A DNA stretch of 64,000 bases. It comes from Orrella dioscoreae. GTDB taxonomy: Bacteria > Pseudomonadota > Gammaproteobacteria > Burkholderiales > Burkholderiaceae_B. Both the position numbers and the translations under genes were made by a program. Shown here piece by piece: positions 20,334 through 28,359 of this stretch (the first letter of the stretch is position 1; every line of letters starts with the position of its first letter). Under the pieces are notes generated by a model. The model was not told the origin of the DNA and did no database searches. It saw only the letters and a list, made by a program, of their open reading frames with translations. The stretch is taken from the NCBI RefSeq assembly GCF_900089455.2, contig NZ_LT907988.1:806001-870000 (forward strand), given 5' to 3'.

Positions 20334-21614
20334 TCAGGCGCGGGCAGCGCCGGCATTGGCGGGGCGGCGGTTGATCCATGCGCGCAGGCGTTGCGCCACG
20401 CCTGTGGTGCCGCGCGACGCGATGTCGGGCAGTCCCAGGATGCGGCCGCCCAGTTGCACGGCGGCCTGGGCATAGGCAGGTGATTGGCGGGTGTCCAGCG
20501 GCCCCTGCAGCAGGCTGGCGGCCAGCGCCTGGCCGGCGTGCGGCAGGTGATGGTCGATGGCGTGGCCGACGAAATCCTCGAATTGGGCGGCGGGCAGCGT
20601 GGGCGCTTGCGCCAGGCGGGCGGCGCTGGCCACCAGCAGCAGGCGCTGGTTCGGATTGCTCTGGCCCAGTTCCGCCAGCAGCCGATGGGCGTTGCGCGCG
20701 CCCTGGACCGTCATCTCGGTCAGCACCACGCGGATGTCCGCGTGTGCCAGCACGTCGTCCGCGCCGGCGGGGCGATGCGAAGGCAGGTCCCACAGCGACA
20801 GCGAGAACCACTGGCACAGCGCGCCGCCCAGCTCCAGCGCGCGTTCGGGATCGATGGGTGTTTCCGGGCCGGGACGTTGCGCCAGCAGATGCAGGCGGGA
20901 GGGGGCCTGGCCGGGTTGCTGCGCGGCCGCCAGCAGCGTGCGTTGCAGCAGGCGGGGGTCGATGCCGGGCGCCGCCAGCAGGCTGGCCAGGCCGGTGTCG
21001 GCTTCCAGGCCCAGCAGCAAGGGCAGGTCGCCCTTGCGGCGGTCGAAGTCCACCAGCACGGTCGGGGTCTGGCGGGTGTGTGCCAGCCATTGGCCGAGCG
21101 TGGCGGTGAGCGTGCTGACGCCCAGTCCGCCGCCCGTGCCCACGAAGGCGGCGGAGCGGCCGGCGCGGGCGTTGCCGCCCTGGGCCAGGGGCTCGTCCTG
21201 GTCGGCGCGCGCCAGCGCGTCGCCCAGGACGTCCAGGCGTGGCGGCTTCACCAGGTAGTCGAAGATGCCCGCTTGCAGCAGTTGGCGGTACAGGTCGACG
21301 TCCTGCCTGTCGCCCAGTGCGATCAGGCGGCAGGCGGGACCGGCCTGGGAAGCCAGCGCCAGCAGGGCGGCGATGGGATGGGCCTGGCCGGTGATGTCGA
21401 CCAGGATGACGGCCGCCTCGCCGTTCGCGGCGCACCAGGCGGCCGCTTCGGTGGGGCCGCCGGCCTGCAGCACGGCGGCAGGGCGCTGGAGACGTTCCAG
21501 TTGGCCGCCGATGACGGCCAGGTCGGCCGCGGCGGCGAAGACGGCAGGTCCGTTGGCGGGCAGGTCGTCGCGGGAGGAGGGGGCGTTGCCGCTGTTGTAG
21601 GTGCTCATGGTCAT
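20334..21614 (-). CDS. tadZ: TadZ/CpaE-like ParA-family localisation protein
   Basis: From ATG 21614 the product is 426 residues; the start overlaps the cpaD stop by one base (TGATG), and a second ATG is at 21608. The first 130 residues form an atypical receiver-like domain (AAVILVDITGQ, AGIFDYLVKPPRLDVL). An ATPase domain of the ParA/MinD type follows. Its Walker A region reads FVGTGGGLGVSTLTATLGQ: the deviant KGGxGKT lysines are replaced (GGGLGVST), so ATP hydrolysis may be lost. VLVDFDRRKGDLPLLLGL is the next switch. TadZ proteins mark the pole where the Tad machine is built. Confidence 0.88.
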   Translation of the reverse strand: MTMSTYNSGNAPSSRDDLPANGPAVFAAAADLAVIGGQLERLQRPAAVLQAGGPTEAAAWCAANGEAAVILVDITGQAHPIAALLALASQAGPACRLIALGDRQDVDLYRQLLQAGIFDYLVKPPRLDVLGDALARADQDEPLAQGGNARAGRSAAFVGTGGGLGVSTLTATLGQWLAHTRQTPTVLVDFDRRKGDLPLLLGLEADTGLASLLAAPGIDPRLLQRTLLAAAQQPGQAPSRLHLLAQRPGPETPIDPERALELGGALCQWFSLSLWDLPSHRPAGADDVLAHADIRVVLTEMTVQGARNAHRLLAELGQSNPNQRLLLVASAARLAQAPTLPAAQFEDFVGHAIDHHLPHAGQALAASLLQGPLDTRQSPAYAQAAVQLGGRILGLPDIASRGTTGVAQRLRAWINRRPANAGAARA

Positions 21615-22306
21615 CAGTTGTCGAAGTCGATGTCGAGCAGGTCGCGGGTTTCGCCCGTCTGGTAGCGCTCGACGGCGCCCGCGGCTGCCTTGCCGTCCGC
21701 GCCTTCCAGCGTGCGCGGACGCGACAGGTCGCGCGGGTCGCTGACCATGCGGGCGATGTTGGCGCGGTTGGCGCAACCCAGCGCGCCGACGCCGTAGTAG
21801 GGGTGGATGGTCCACTCGTTGGGCTTGGCGATGCCGCAGCGCGGAATGTCCACGGCCAGCGCTTCGGATTGCAGCTCGAGGTCCCAACCGGCTTCGGCGG
21901 CCTGTGCGACGCGTTGCGGGTCGGCAGGCACGGCTTCGACGCGCGGCTCGCGCGCGCCGCTGCGCGCCAGCGCCTGGGCCAGCCGTTGCGCGATCTCGGC
22001 GCCCTGCGCATTGAAGGGCGTCAGCGTCAGCACCTGGGTCTCGATGCGGCCCTGGCTGCTCAGCATGGCATTGGCCTCGCGCAGCGAGTCGGGCGACAGC
22101 CCGCGGCCATCCGGCGCGATCTGCAGGGCCAACGCGACGGCGCGCGGCTCGGCGGTGATGGCCTGCGGGGCGACGCCGGTGCCGAAGCGCTTGGCGCGCG
22201 TCTCGTGGATCGGCGACTGGCACCCGGCCAGCGCGACCAGCAGGACCAGGGGCAGCAATCGCCACGTCGCGGCGGGCTTGGATGTCAGGAAAGTGTGATG
22301 AGTCAT
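21614..22306 (-). CDS. cpaD: CpaD-family pilus lipoprotein
   Basis: The 230-residue product carries a lipoprotein signal (LLPLVLLVALAGC, Cys 29). The C-terminal half has the CpaD hallmark of a conserved GCANRANIARMVSDPRDL region preceded by GIAKPNEWTIHP. In other Tad loci CpaD is an outer-membrane-associated lipoprotein that accompanies the CpaC secretin. It lies 20 bases after cpaC and directly abuts tadZ, as in many alpha- and betaproteobacterial tad clusters. Confidence 0.85.
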   Translation of the reverse strand: MTHHTFLTSKPAATWRLLPLVLLVALAGCQSPIHETRAKRFGTGVAPQAITAEPRAVALALQIAPDGRGLSPDSLREANAMLSSQGRIETQVLTLTPFNAQGAEIAQRLAQALARSGAREPRVEAVPADPQRVAQAAEAGWDLELQSEALAVDIPRCGIAKPNEWTIHPYYGVGALGCANRANIARMVSDPRDLSRPRTLEGADGKAAAGAVERYQTGETRDLLDIDFDN

Positions 22307-22326
22307 GGCGTGTCCTTGCTGGGTGC

Positions 22327-23928
22327 TCAGTACAGGTAGCCGATGGCGGCTTGCTGCGGCACCAGCTCGTCGATGCCGGGCAGGCCTTGGCCCGGCACTT
22401 GCAGGTCGCCGGCGCTGACCGGGTCGACCACGTTGGCGGTGACCAGGATCACCAGCTCGGTTTCGTCCTTGGCCGAGACCTCGTGCTCGAAGAGGCGGCC
22501 CAGCCAGGGGATGCTGCTCAATCCGGGCACGCCCTGCACCGTCTGGGCCTGCGTGGAGCGCAGCATGCCGGCCAGCGCGAAGCTCTGCCCACTGGCCAGT
22601 TCCACGGTGGTGTCGGCGCGGCGCACCTTCAGCGCGGGCACGGAAACGCCTTGCAACGTCACCGCGCCGTCTTCGGTCAATTCGCTGACCTCGGGCGCGA
22701 TGCGCAGGCTGATGCGGTTGGCCGACAGCAGCGTGGGCGTCATGCGCAGGATCACGCCATACGACTTGAAGTCGATCTGGACGTTGTTGTTGGTGATGAT
22801 GACGATGGGCACTTCGCCGCCCGCGGCGAAGGCGGCGCTTTCGCCGGACATGGCCGTCAGGTTGGGCTCGGCCAGCACGGTGGCGAAGCCTTCGGACGAC
22901 AGGGCGGAGATCAGGCCGCCCATCGTGAAACGGCCGCGGGTGCGCATGCCGCCTGCCGCGAAGCGCGACGTGGTGGAGCCCGGGATGAGGTTCGAGAAGG
23001 TCGTGCCGGTGACCGAGTCGAAGAGCGAGGGGTTGACCACCTCGGTGGCCTTGGCGAAGCCGCCCGCCGCGCCGCCGGTCATGACGCCCCAGGCGCCGCT
23101 GCCGGAGTTCAGCGTGGCGGCCCAGTCGAAGCCGAGCTCATGCGACAGCGACCGGGAGACCTCGACCACGCGGACCTGGATGTTGATCTGAGAAGAGAGC
23201 TCGACCTTCAGTTGATTGATGACCTGGTCGCGGTTGTTCCCGCCGCCACCGCCGCCGCCGCCACCCTGGCCGCCTTGTCCGGCCAGGCCGTCCAGGTAGG
23301 CCTGGATCTGGTCCACCACCTGGCGTGCTTCGATGGGCGTGCGGACCTTGCCGCGCACGATGATGCGGCTGTTCAGCGAGGGTTCCAGCTCGATGTCGGC
23401 GCCGGGCACCGAACGCAGGATCTGTTCGCGCAGCGCCTTCAGGTTGTGCTCGCTGACGACGCGGATGGCCGCGATCACCTGGTCCTGGGCGTCCAGCGCG
23501 TACAGCGTGGTGGTGCCCACGCCCTGGGCGAAGACGAAGATGTTGTTGGGCGAGGGCACCTGGAAGCTGGCGACGCGCGGGTCGGCCACCAGCACCTTGG
23601 CGGCGTCGCGCCGCAGCTTCAGCAGGTGGCCTTCGCGAACGTGCAGCGTGATCTCGCCCGACGGGGGCACTTGCTGCAGCGGCGAGGGGAGCTTGCTTGG
23701 CGTGCTTTGCACGGCGACGGCGGGGCGCTCTCCGGTCAATGCGACGGGGGTCGGCGGCGCGGCCAGGGCATTCGCGCCGGCCAGCAGGCACAGCGTGGCG
23801 GCCAGGCCGGGCTGGAGGTGGCGCAGGACGATGCCGCGGCGGGGCTCGTGGTGGATCATGTCAGCGTGGGAAGGGTCGGTAAGGGGGGCGGACTGTGCCG
23901 CAAGGGTGCGGAGAACGCGCATCGTCAT
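22327..23928 (-). CDS. cpaC: Tad pilus secretin CpaC/RcpA
   Basis: The frame gives 533 residues from ATG 23928, which overlaps the cpaB stop by 4 bases; an internal ATG giving MIHHEPRRG is possible, and the signal peptide is centred on LAATLCLLAGANALAA. After a pilus/BON-like N-domain (EGHLLKLRRDAAKVLVADPR) and a second BON-like region, a run of nine glycines lies near residue 230. The secretin domain follows, with EVSRSLSHELGFDW, SALSSEGFATVLAEPNLTAM and VPGLSSIPWLGRLFEHE, the typical secretin core. It forms the outer-membrane gate for the Flp pilus. Confidence 0.93.
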   Translation of the reverse strand: MTMRVLRTLAAQSAPLTDPSHADMIHHEPRRGIVLRHLQPGLAATLCLLAGANALAAPPTPVALTGERPAVAVQSTPSKLPSPLQQVPPSGEITLHVREGHLLKLRRDAAKVLVADPRVASFQVPSPNNIFVFAQGVGTTTLYALDAQDQVIAAIRVVSEHNLKALREQILRSVPGADIELEPSLNSRIIVRGKVRTPIEARQVVDQIQAYLDGLAGQGGQGGGGGGGGGNNRDQVINQLKVELSSQINIQVRVVEVSRSLSHELGFDWAATLNSGSGAWGVMTGGAAGGFAKATEVVNPSLFDSVTGTTFSNLIPGSTTSRFAAGGMRTRGRFTMGGLISALSSEGFATVLAEPNLTAMSGESAAFAAGGEVPIVIITNNNVQIDFKSYGVILRMTPTLLSANRISLRIAPEVSELTEDGAVTLQGVSVPALKVRRADTTVELASGQSFALAGMLRSTQAQTVQGVPGLSSIPWLGRLFEHEVSAKDETELVILVTANVVDPVSAGDLQVPGQGLPGIDELVPQQAAIGYLY

Positions 23929-24872
23929 CGGGCCGTCGGGGCGAAGGTCTGCTGGCCTTGTTGCTCACCGCGGAATGTCTTGACCGCCTGCGGGGTCGGC
24001 AGCTTGAAGATGTCGGTGGCATTGCCCAGCCGGGTCACGGCGGGCGAGATATCCGCGTGGGTGGCCTGGGCCGTCGCCGTGCCCTCTTGGCGCCCGCCAC
24101 GCAGCGCGACCTGCAGGGCGCCGATTTCTCGGGCCATTGCGAGACGCTCGGCGTCGGCGGGCGTCACTTCCAGCGTGATGCTTTCGTACAGGACACGGAT
24201 GGGAGAGCGGCCGCCGGATGTGTTCTCGTCGGTCTCGGCAGGCAGCTTGGGGCCGATACCGGAGGGGTTGCCGTTCAGGCCCAGCACGCGCGCGTCCTGG
24301 ACGATGGTCTGGGCGGCCAGCAGCGTGTAGGCGCCGTTGGGCAGGTCCTGGGACTGCATCTCCATTTCCTTGCGCTCGAGATACAGGATCACGTCCACGC
24401 GATCGCCGGCATTCACCAGGCCGGTGTTGCTGCTGACCGCGTTGATGGGGATGGAGACGGCGCGCATGTTGGGCTTGAGCACCGTGGCGATGAAGCCGTG
24501 CTCGCCGTTGCGCACCAGCGTCTCGCGCGTCAGCGCATCGCCTTCGGCCAGGTTGCGGCGCGGCGTCGCGCCCACGACTTCCTGCTCGATCTTGCGGCGG
24601 TCGGCGTCGACGCTGGCGGTGTAGTGTTCGACGCGCAGGCTGTCTTCAGGCAGCGCACGCCAGGCCAGCGACCCGCCGTCCAGGAATTCCCCGGGTGTCA
24701 GCGGCCGGGCGGCAACCAGCACCTGGCGCTGCTGCTGGGGCTTGGCGGGCGCCGCCACTTCCTTGACGATGGTCACGGGGGGAGGCGGCCGCATCAGCGC
24801 GCGGCCCACCAGGGCCGCGCCGGCGGCCAGTGTGATCGCCGAGGCAAGCAGGATCAGGGATCTGGTTTTCAT
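23925..24872 (-). CDS. cpaB: CpaB/RcpC-type pilus assembly protein
   Basis: The 315-residue protein has an N-terminal signal or membrane anchor (SLILLASAITLAAGAALVG). A SAF-like/CpaB domain follows with VLVAARPLTPGEFLDGGSLA, LVRNGEHGFIATVLKPNMRA and a central VNAGDRVDVILY. CpaB/RcpC proteins are periplasmic parts of the Tad outer-membrane complex. A gap of 112 bases separates it from tadV, the largest within the pilus genes. That gap includes an AT-rich tract around 24870-24900 that could hold an internal promoter, though I see no clear -35/-10 pair. Confidence 0.9.
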   Translation of the reverse strand: MKTRSLILLASAITLAAGAALVGRALMRPPPPVTIVKEVAAPAKPQQQRQVLVAARPLTPGEFLDGGSLAWRALPEDSLRVEHYTASVDADRRKIEQEVVGATPRRNLAEGDALTRETLVRNGEHGFIATVLKPNMRAVSIPINAVSSNTGLVNAGDRVDVILYLERKEMEMQSQDLPNGAYTLLAAQTIVQDARVLGLNGNPSGIGPKLPAETDENTSGGRSPIRVLYESITLEVTPADAERLAMAREIGALQVALRGGRQEGTATAQATHADISPAVTRLGNATDIFKLPTPQAVKTFRGEQQGQQTFAPTAR

Positions 24873-24984
24873 TTCAAATGAGATCGATTTAGCTTTTTAT
24901 TCTCAGCCGTGGCGTGACAGCGCCGTCAGGGCGGAGGAATCTGGTCAAGGGTGGGGCAAGAGGACGAGCGGGGTGTTGCGGGCG

Positions 24985-25515
24985 CTAGCTGGCGCTCCAG
25001 AGCACGAAGGCCGCGCCGCTGGCGATGGCGAGTCCGTAGGGAATGCCTTGGGTCTGTTCTGGCCGCAAGGCATGCGGCGTGGGAAAGACCAGCGTGGACA
25101 GCCAGGTGTTGAGCCGGACCAGGCCCAGTGCCAGTGTCCGCTCAAGCATGCGCAGCAGCGGCAGGGCCAGGGCCAGCACGCCACCGGCAAGCGCCGTCAC
25201 GATGAGGAAGACGAAGGTGTGGTCGCCCAGCCAGAGGCAGAGCACCGCCATGAGCTTGGCGTCGCCCGCGCCCATCCAGCGCATCGTGAAGAGGAAATAA
25301 CCCACTGCCAGCACGGCGATGCTGGCCAGCGCGCCTGTCAGCAGCGCGCTGCGCTGGCCGGCGTCGCCTTGCGCCAGTACCCAGGCCGCGTAGGCCGCCC
25401 ACGACAGCAGCAACGCCAGCACCAGCGTGTTGCTGATGCGGCGGTACAGCAGATCGGAGACGACCACCCAGGCCAGGGCGGGCAGCAGGACGATGCTGGC
25501 GAGCGTGGCGTTCAT
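24985..25515 (-). CDS. tadV: Prepilin peptidase TadV/CpaA (A24 family)
   Basis: This is a small 176-residue polytopic membrane protein. It shows both catalytic aspartates of A24 aspartic prepilin peptidases: Asp21 in VVVSDLLYRRISN and Asp85 in RWMGAGDAKLMA, the GxGDxK motif. It lacks the N-terminal methylase domain of PilD, as is usual for TadV/CpaA. It should cleave the Flp prepilin and the tadE/tadF pseudopilins encoded nearby, all of which have a glycine before the cut and Glu at +5. It starts 8 bases after the flp stop. Confidence 0.93.
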   Translation of the reverse strand: MNATLASIVLLPALAWVVVSDLLYRRISNTLVLALLLSWAAYAAWVLAQGDAGQRSALLTGALASIAVLAVGYFLFTMRWMGAGDAKLMAVLCLWLGDHTFVFLIVTALAGGVLALALPLLRMLERTLALGLVRLNTWLSTLVFPTPHALRPEQTQGIPYGLAIASGAAFVLWSAS

Positions 25516-25523
25516 GGGGGAAA

Positions 25524-25727
25524 TCAGCCGCCCGAACGGGTGTCGGTGCCGGCTTCGGTGATGTCCGAGGCGATGGCGCCGAACTTGTCGCGCAGGGCGG
25601 AGATGAAGGCGCCGTCGGAACCGAAGATCACGCCGACAGCCGCTGCCATGGCAGCGGCCAGGATGCCGTATTCGATGGCGGTCACGCCGCTTTCGTCGCG
25701 AAGGAATTGCTGGATGCGGGAAGTCAC
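25524..25727 (-). CDS. flp: Flp-type major pilin
   Basis: I place the start at GTG 25727, giving 67 residues, with AGGA about 8 bases upstream; the ATG at 25802 would add 25 residues unlike any Flp leader. The leader ends DESG and the mature form begins VTAIEYGILAAAMAAAVGVI, with Glu-Tyr at +5/+6, the exact Flp prepilin signature. It is the first gene of the tad unit, directly followed by its peptidase. The product is the subunit of the bundled Tad pilus used for surface adherence and biofilm. A 7-bp hairpin lies in its leader. Confidence 0.92.
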   Translation of the reverse strand: MTSRIQQFLRDESGVTAIEYGILAAAMAAAVGVIFGSDGAFISALRDKFGAIASDITEAGTDTRSGG

Positions 25728-25758
25728 GGGGATAGTCCTGGAAAAGAAGGGCGGAAAC

Positions 25759-25777
25759 AGGCCGGCCAGACCGGCCT
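25759..25777 (-). other. Hairpin in the flp leader
   Basis: A perfect 7-bp stem (AGGCCGG / CCGGCCT, loop of five) lies 32-50 bases upstream of the flp start. No T-run follows it, so it does not look like a terminator. A 5' leader hairpin could stabilise the pilin mRNA or tune translation; that is inference. Confidence 0.35.
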
Positions 25778-25839
25778 TCGTACAGACGATATTAGGATTC
25801 ATTTGCAGCTACGCGGCAACGGTTCAATCATTAAAAGTC

Positions 25840-25859
25840 GTTCAGGAACGTTCAGGAAC
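25840..25859. promoter_or_regulatory. Two tandem GTTCCTGAAC palindromes upstream of flp
   Basis: Two adjacent identical 10-base units, each itself a dyad (GTTC-CT-GAAC), lie 113-132 bases upstream of the flp start and overlap the end of the histidine kinase gene. Tandem 10-base direct repeats are the classic layout of OmpR-family binding sites, and the adjacent response regulator is of that family. A weak promoter candidate follows on the minus strand (TTGAAC, 17 bases, AAATGA). Binding is inferred, not shown. Confidence 0.4.
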
Positions 25860-27396
25860 CTGCTTGCGCGGCGGGTGTGGCGGGCAGGCGCAACACCGCC
25901 ATCAGGCCTCGCAACCCCCCTGGCGCCGCGCGCGGGAGCGGGTTGTCGCCCAGCACGAGGCTGCCCTCGTGCAGCGCCGCCACGGCCTGCACCAGGGCCA
26001 GTCCCAGGCCATGGCCGGCGATGGTGCGGTCATGGGTCAGGCGGCGGAAACGCTGCACGGCCTGGCCGCGATGGCCGGCGTCGATGCCCGGTCCCTCGTC
26101 GGCAACCCCCAGCTCCAGCCCGGCGCCAGCCCGGCGGGCGAGCAGCGTGATGGTGGTGCCGGCAGGGGCATACTTGATCGCGTTGTCGACCAGGTTGACC
26201 AGCGCCTGGAAGAGCAGGGCGGCGTCGCCGTGCAGCGCCAGGTCTTCATCCAGGGTCGTCAGCAGGCGCAGTTCGCGTTGCTCGGCCAGCACGTCGTAGT
26301 ACTCGTGCAGGTCCCGCAGCAGGGCGGGGATATCGATGGGGGCGGGTTCATGGTGGCAGCGGCCGGTCTCGATCTCGCTGATGCGCATGACCGCGCGGAA
26401 CAGGTACAGGATGCGCCGGATCTCTTCTTCCGCCAGCGCCAGCTCGTTGTCGGCGGCCGGGTTGTCGCGGATGGTGTCGGCGGCATTGCTCAGGCGCTGC
26501 TGCAGCCGCGTCAAGGGCGTGCGCAGCTCGTGGGCGATGTGGTTGGTGGCGTTGCGCACTTCTTCCATCAGGAAGTAGATGCGCCCCAGCGCCTGGTTCA
26601 CGTCCTTGCCCAGTTGGTCGAACTCGTCCTGCCTGCCCCGCAGCGCCACGCGGGCGTCCAGCTCGCCGCGCGCGAAGCGGCCCATCGCCTGGCGGATGCG
26701 GGAGATGCGGTTGGCCGCGTCCATGCTGAAGAAAAGCCCGGCGCCCAGGCTGAGCAGCAAGGCGGTAAAGACGCTCAGGCCCACCACCAGCGGCACCGGA
26801 TAGATGCGGTTGAGCATGGGCAGGATGTCGTAGGCGATGATGTAGCGCCCGCCATCCGGCAGCAGATAGGCGTGGCCCAGCCATTCCCGCATGCCGTCGC
26901 CGCCCGTGTGCGAACTGCGCAGCCAGCCGCGGCACGGTTCCGCCCGGCCCGCGCACAGGCCGGGCGCCAGCAGTTCGGCGTTGCCATAGAGCAGGGTGCC
27001 GTCGGCGTCCTGGACGGCGGCCGCGCGTTCCCGCCGGTTGACGGTGGTCTCGCGCTGGCTGAGCGCGAGCGCCAGCTGGGCGGCGCTGTCGCGGCCGCTC
27101 AGTGTCTGGTGGGCGCGGATCTCGGTGGCCACCATGTCCTTCACGTGCCGGATCATCACCTGTTCGAGCAGGTTCTGGCCCCAGGCGATCGACCCCAGCG
27201 TGACAAGCAGGAAGATGAAGGCGAAGCAGGTCGTCTGGCGGAAGTGGCTGGTGCGCAGCGCGACGGAGGACTCTGCCGGGCCGGCGTGCGCGCCGGGGTT
27301 CTGCCAGAACGGCCGCCACGCTTGCGCCAGGCCGCGCAAGGGGCCGCGGCAGAACGCTCGCAGAGGCGGCCAGAAGGATTGCGACAACGTGGACAT
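25852..27396 (-). CDS. Membrane sensor histidine kinase
   Basis: The 514-residue protein has transmembrane helices near residues 55-73 (TCFAFIFLLVTLGSIAWG) and about 200-225 (PLVVGLSVFTALLLSLGAGL) that flank a periplasmic sensor region. A HAMP segment follows (RISRIRQAMGRFARGELDAR). The HisKA box is NHIAHELRTPLTRLQQ with His289 as phosphoacceptor, and the HATPase domain shows LVDNAIKYAPAG (N box), DEGPGI (G1) and GHGLGLALV (G2). It lies 3 bases after the response regulator gene and 124 bases before flp. The likely role is control of the tad operon in response to an envelope signal. Confidence 0.92.
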   Translation of the reverse strand: MSTLSQSFWPPLRAFCRGPLRGLAQAWRPFWQNPGAHAGPAESSVALRTSHFRQTTCFAFIFLLVTLGSIAWGQNLLEQVMIRHVKDMVATEIRAHQTLSGRDSAAQLALALSQRETTVNRRERAAAVQDADGTLLYGNAELLAPGLCAGRAEPCRGWLRSSHTGGDGMREWLGHAYLLPDGGRYIIAYDILPMLNRIYPVPLVVGLSVFTALLLSLGAGLFFSMDAANRISRIRQAMGRFARGELDARVALRGRQDEFDQLGKDVNQALGRIYFLMEEVRNATNHIAHELRTPLTRLQQRLSNAADTIRDNPAADNELALAEEEIRRILYLFRAVMRISEIETGRCHHEPAPIDIPALLRDLHEYYDVLAEQRELRLLTTLDEDLALHGDAALLFQALVNLVDNAIKYAPAGTTITLLARRAGAGLELGVADEGPGIDAGHRGQAVQRFRRLTHDRTIAGHGLGLALVQAVAALHEGSLVLGDNPLPRAAPGGLRGLMAVLRLPATPAAQAGS

Positions 27397-27399
27397 CGG

Positions 27400-28068
27400 T
27401 CAGCTCAGCACGTAGCCCATGGCCCGCACCGTCTTGAGCAGCGGCTGGGCGAAGTCGCGGTCGATCTTGGAGCGCAGCTTGGAAACATGCACGTCGATGA
27501 GATTCGTCTGTGGATCGAACTGCAGGCCCCAGACCTTCTCCAGCAGCATGCCGCGCGGCACCGTCTGGCCGGCGTGTTCGGCCAGCGTGCGCAGCAGCAG
27601 GAATTCCTTGTCGGTCAGGTTGATGTCGCGCCCGGAGCGGGTGACCTTGCGGCGCATCAGGTCGATCTGCAGGTCGCGCACGCACAGGCGTCCCGTGTTG
27701 CCGGGCGTGTCATCGCTGCGTTGCACCAGCAGCTCCATGCGCACCATCAGCTCGGGGAAGTCGAAAGGCTTGCCCACGTAGTCCTGCGCGCCCGCACGAA
27801 GTCCCTCGACCCGGTCGGAGGCCTGGTCGACGGCGGAAAGGATGATGACGGGCGGATGCGGGCGGCCTTGCAGGCGGCGCAGCACCTCCATGCCATCCAT
27901 GCCGGGCAGCATGCGGTCCAGCACCACGATGTCGAAGGCGTGACGATCCAGCGCGTCCAGCGCGGCCTCGCCCGATTCGACTGGCACGCAATGATGGCCA
28001 CTTGCCTGAAACTTGCTGGCCAGCCAGTAGCTCACCTTGCTGTCGTCTTCGATCAGCAGTATCCGCAT
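27400..28068 (-). CDS. OmpR-family response regulator
   Basis: ATG 28068 has GAGG/AGGA upstream and gives 222 residues starting MRILLIEDDSK. The receiver has acidic residues ED at 7-9, phosphoacceptor Asp51 in FDIVVLDRMLPGMDG and Lys in DYVGKPFDFPEL. The C-terminal winged-helix DNA-binding domain shows INLTDKEFLLLRTLAEHAGQ and LIDVHVSKLRSKID. It pairs with the kinase 3 bases downstream. The position directly ahead of flp suggests it regulates the Tad pilus. Its own promoter would lie in the divergent region that holds the Fur-box-like site. Confidence 0.93.
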   Translation of the reverse strand: MRILLIEDDSKVSYWLASKFQASGHHCVPVESGEAALDALDRHAFDIVVLDRMLPGMDGMEVLRRLQGRPHPPVIILSAVDQASDRVEGLRAGAQDYVGKPFDFPELMVRMELLVQRSDDTPGNTGRLCVRDLQIDLMRRKVTRSGRDINLTDKEFLLLRTLAEHAGQTVPRGMLLEKVWGLQFDPQTNLIDVHVSKLRSKIDRDFAQPLLKTVRAMGYVLS

Positions 28069-28249
28069 GCTTTTTCCTCGCCAGCGTTGCATTGCTTTCC
28101 GCCAGCGTCCTCTGTCGAACGTGTTGCACCCCTTGCGCACCTTCGCCGTTCCCCCGAAGCCATGCGCCACGCTGCGTATTTACGGGATCGCCGCGCGTCT
28201 GGCAACGGATGGGGCGCGAAGGTTAACAAGATTTAATTTTATTCTAAAT

Positions 28250-28268
28250 AAAAATGATTGTCATTCTT
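28250..28268. promoter_or_regulatory. Fur-box-like palindrome in divergent control region
   Basis: The 19 bases aaaaatgattgtcattctt match the Fur consensus GATAATGATAATCATTATC at 13 of 19 positions and contain the perfect dyad AATGA-TTG-TCATT. They sit in an AT-rich island (about 28222-28277) inside otherwise GC-rich DNA, where promoters would be expected, between the divergent response regulator and transglycosylase genes. Iron control of either side is inference. Confidence 0.45.
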
Positions 28269-28359
28269 GTAAAATTCCACCCGGGGTGATCCGTCAGGAT
28301 CATCGCGTTCGACGGCGCGGCCACGGCCGCGTCCAGCCTCGTTTTCCTTCCCTGATTCC

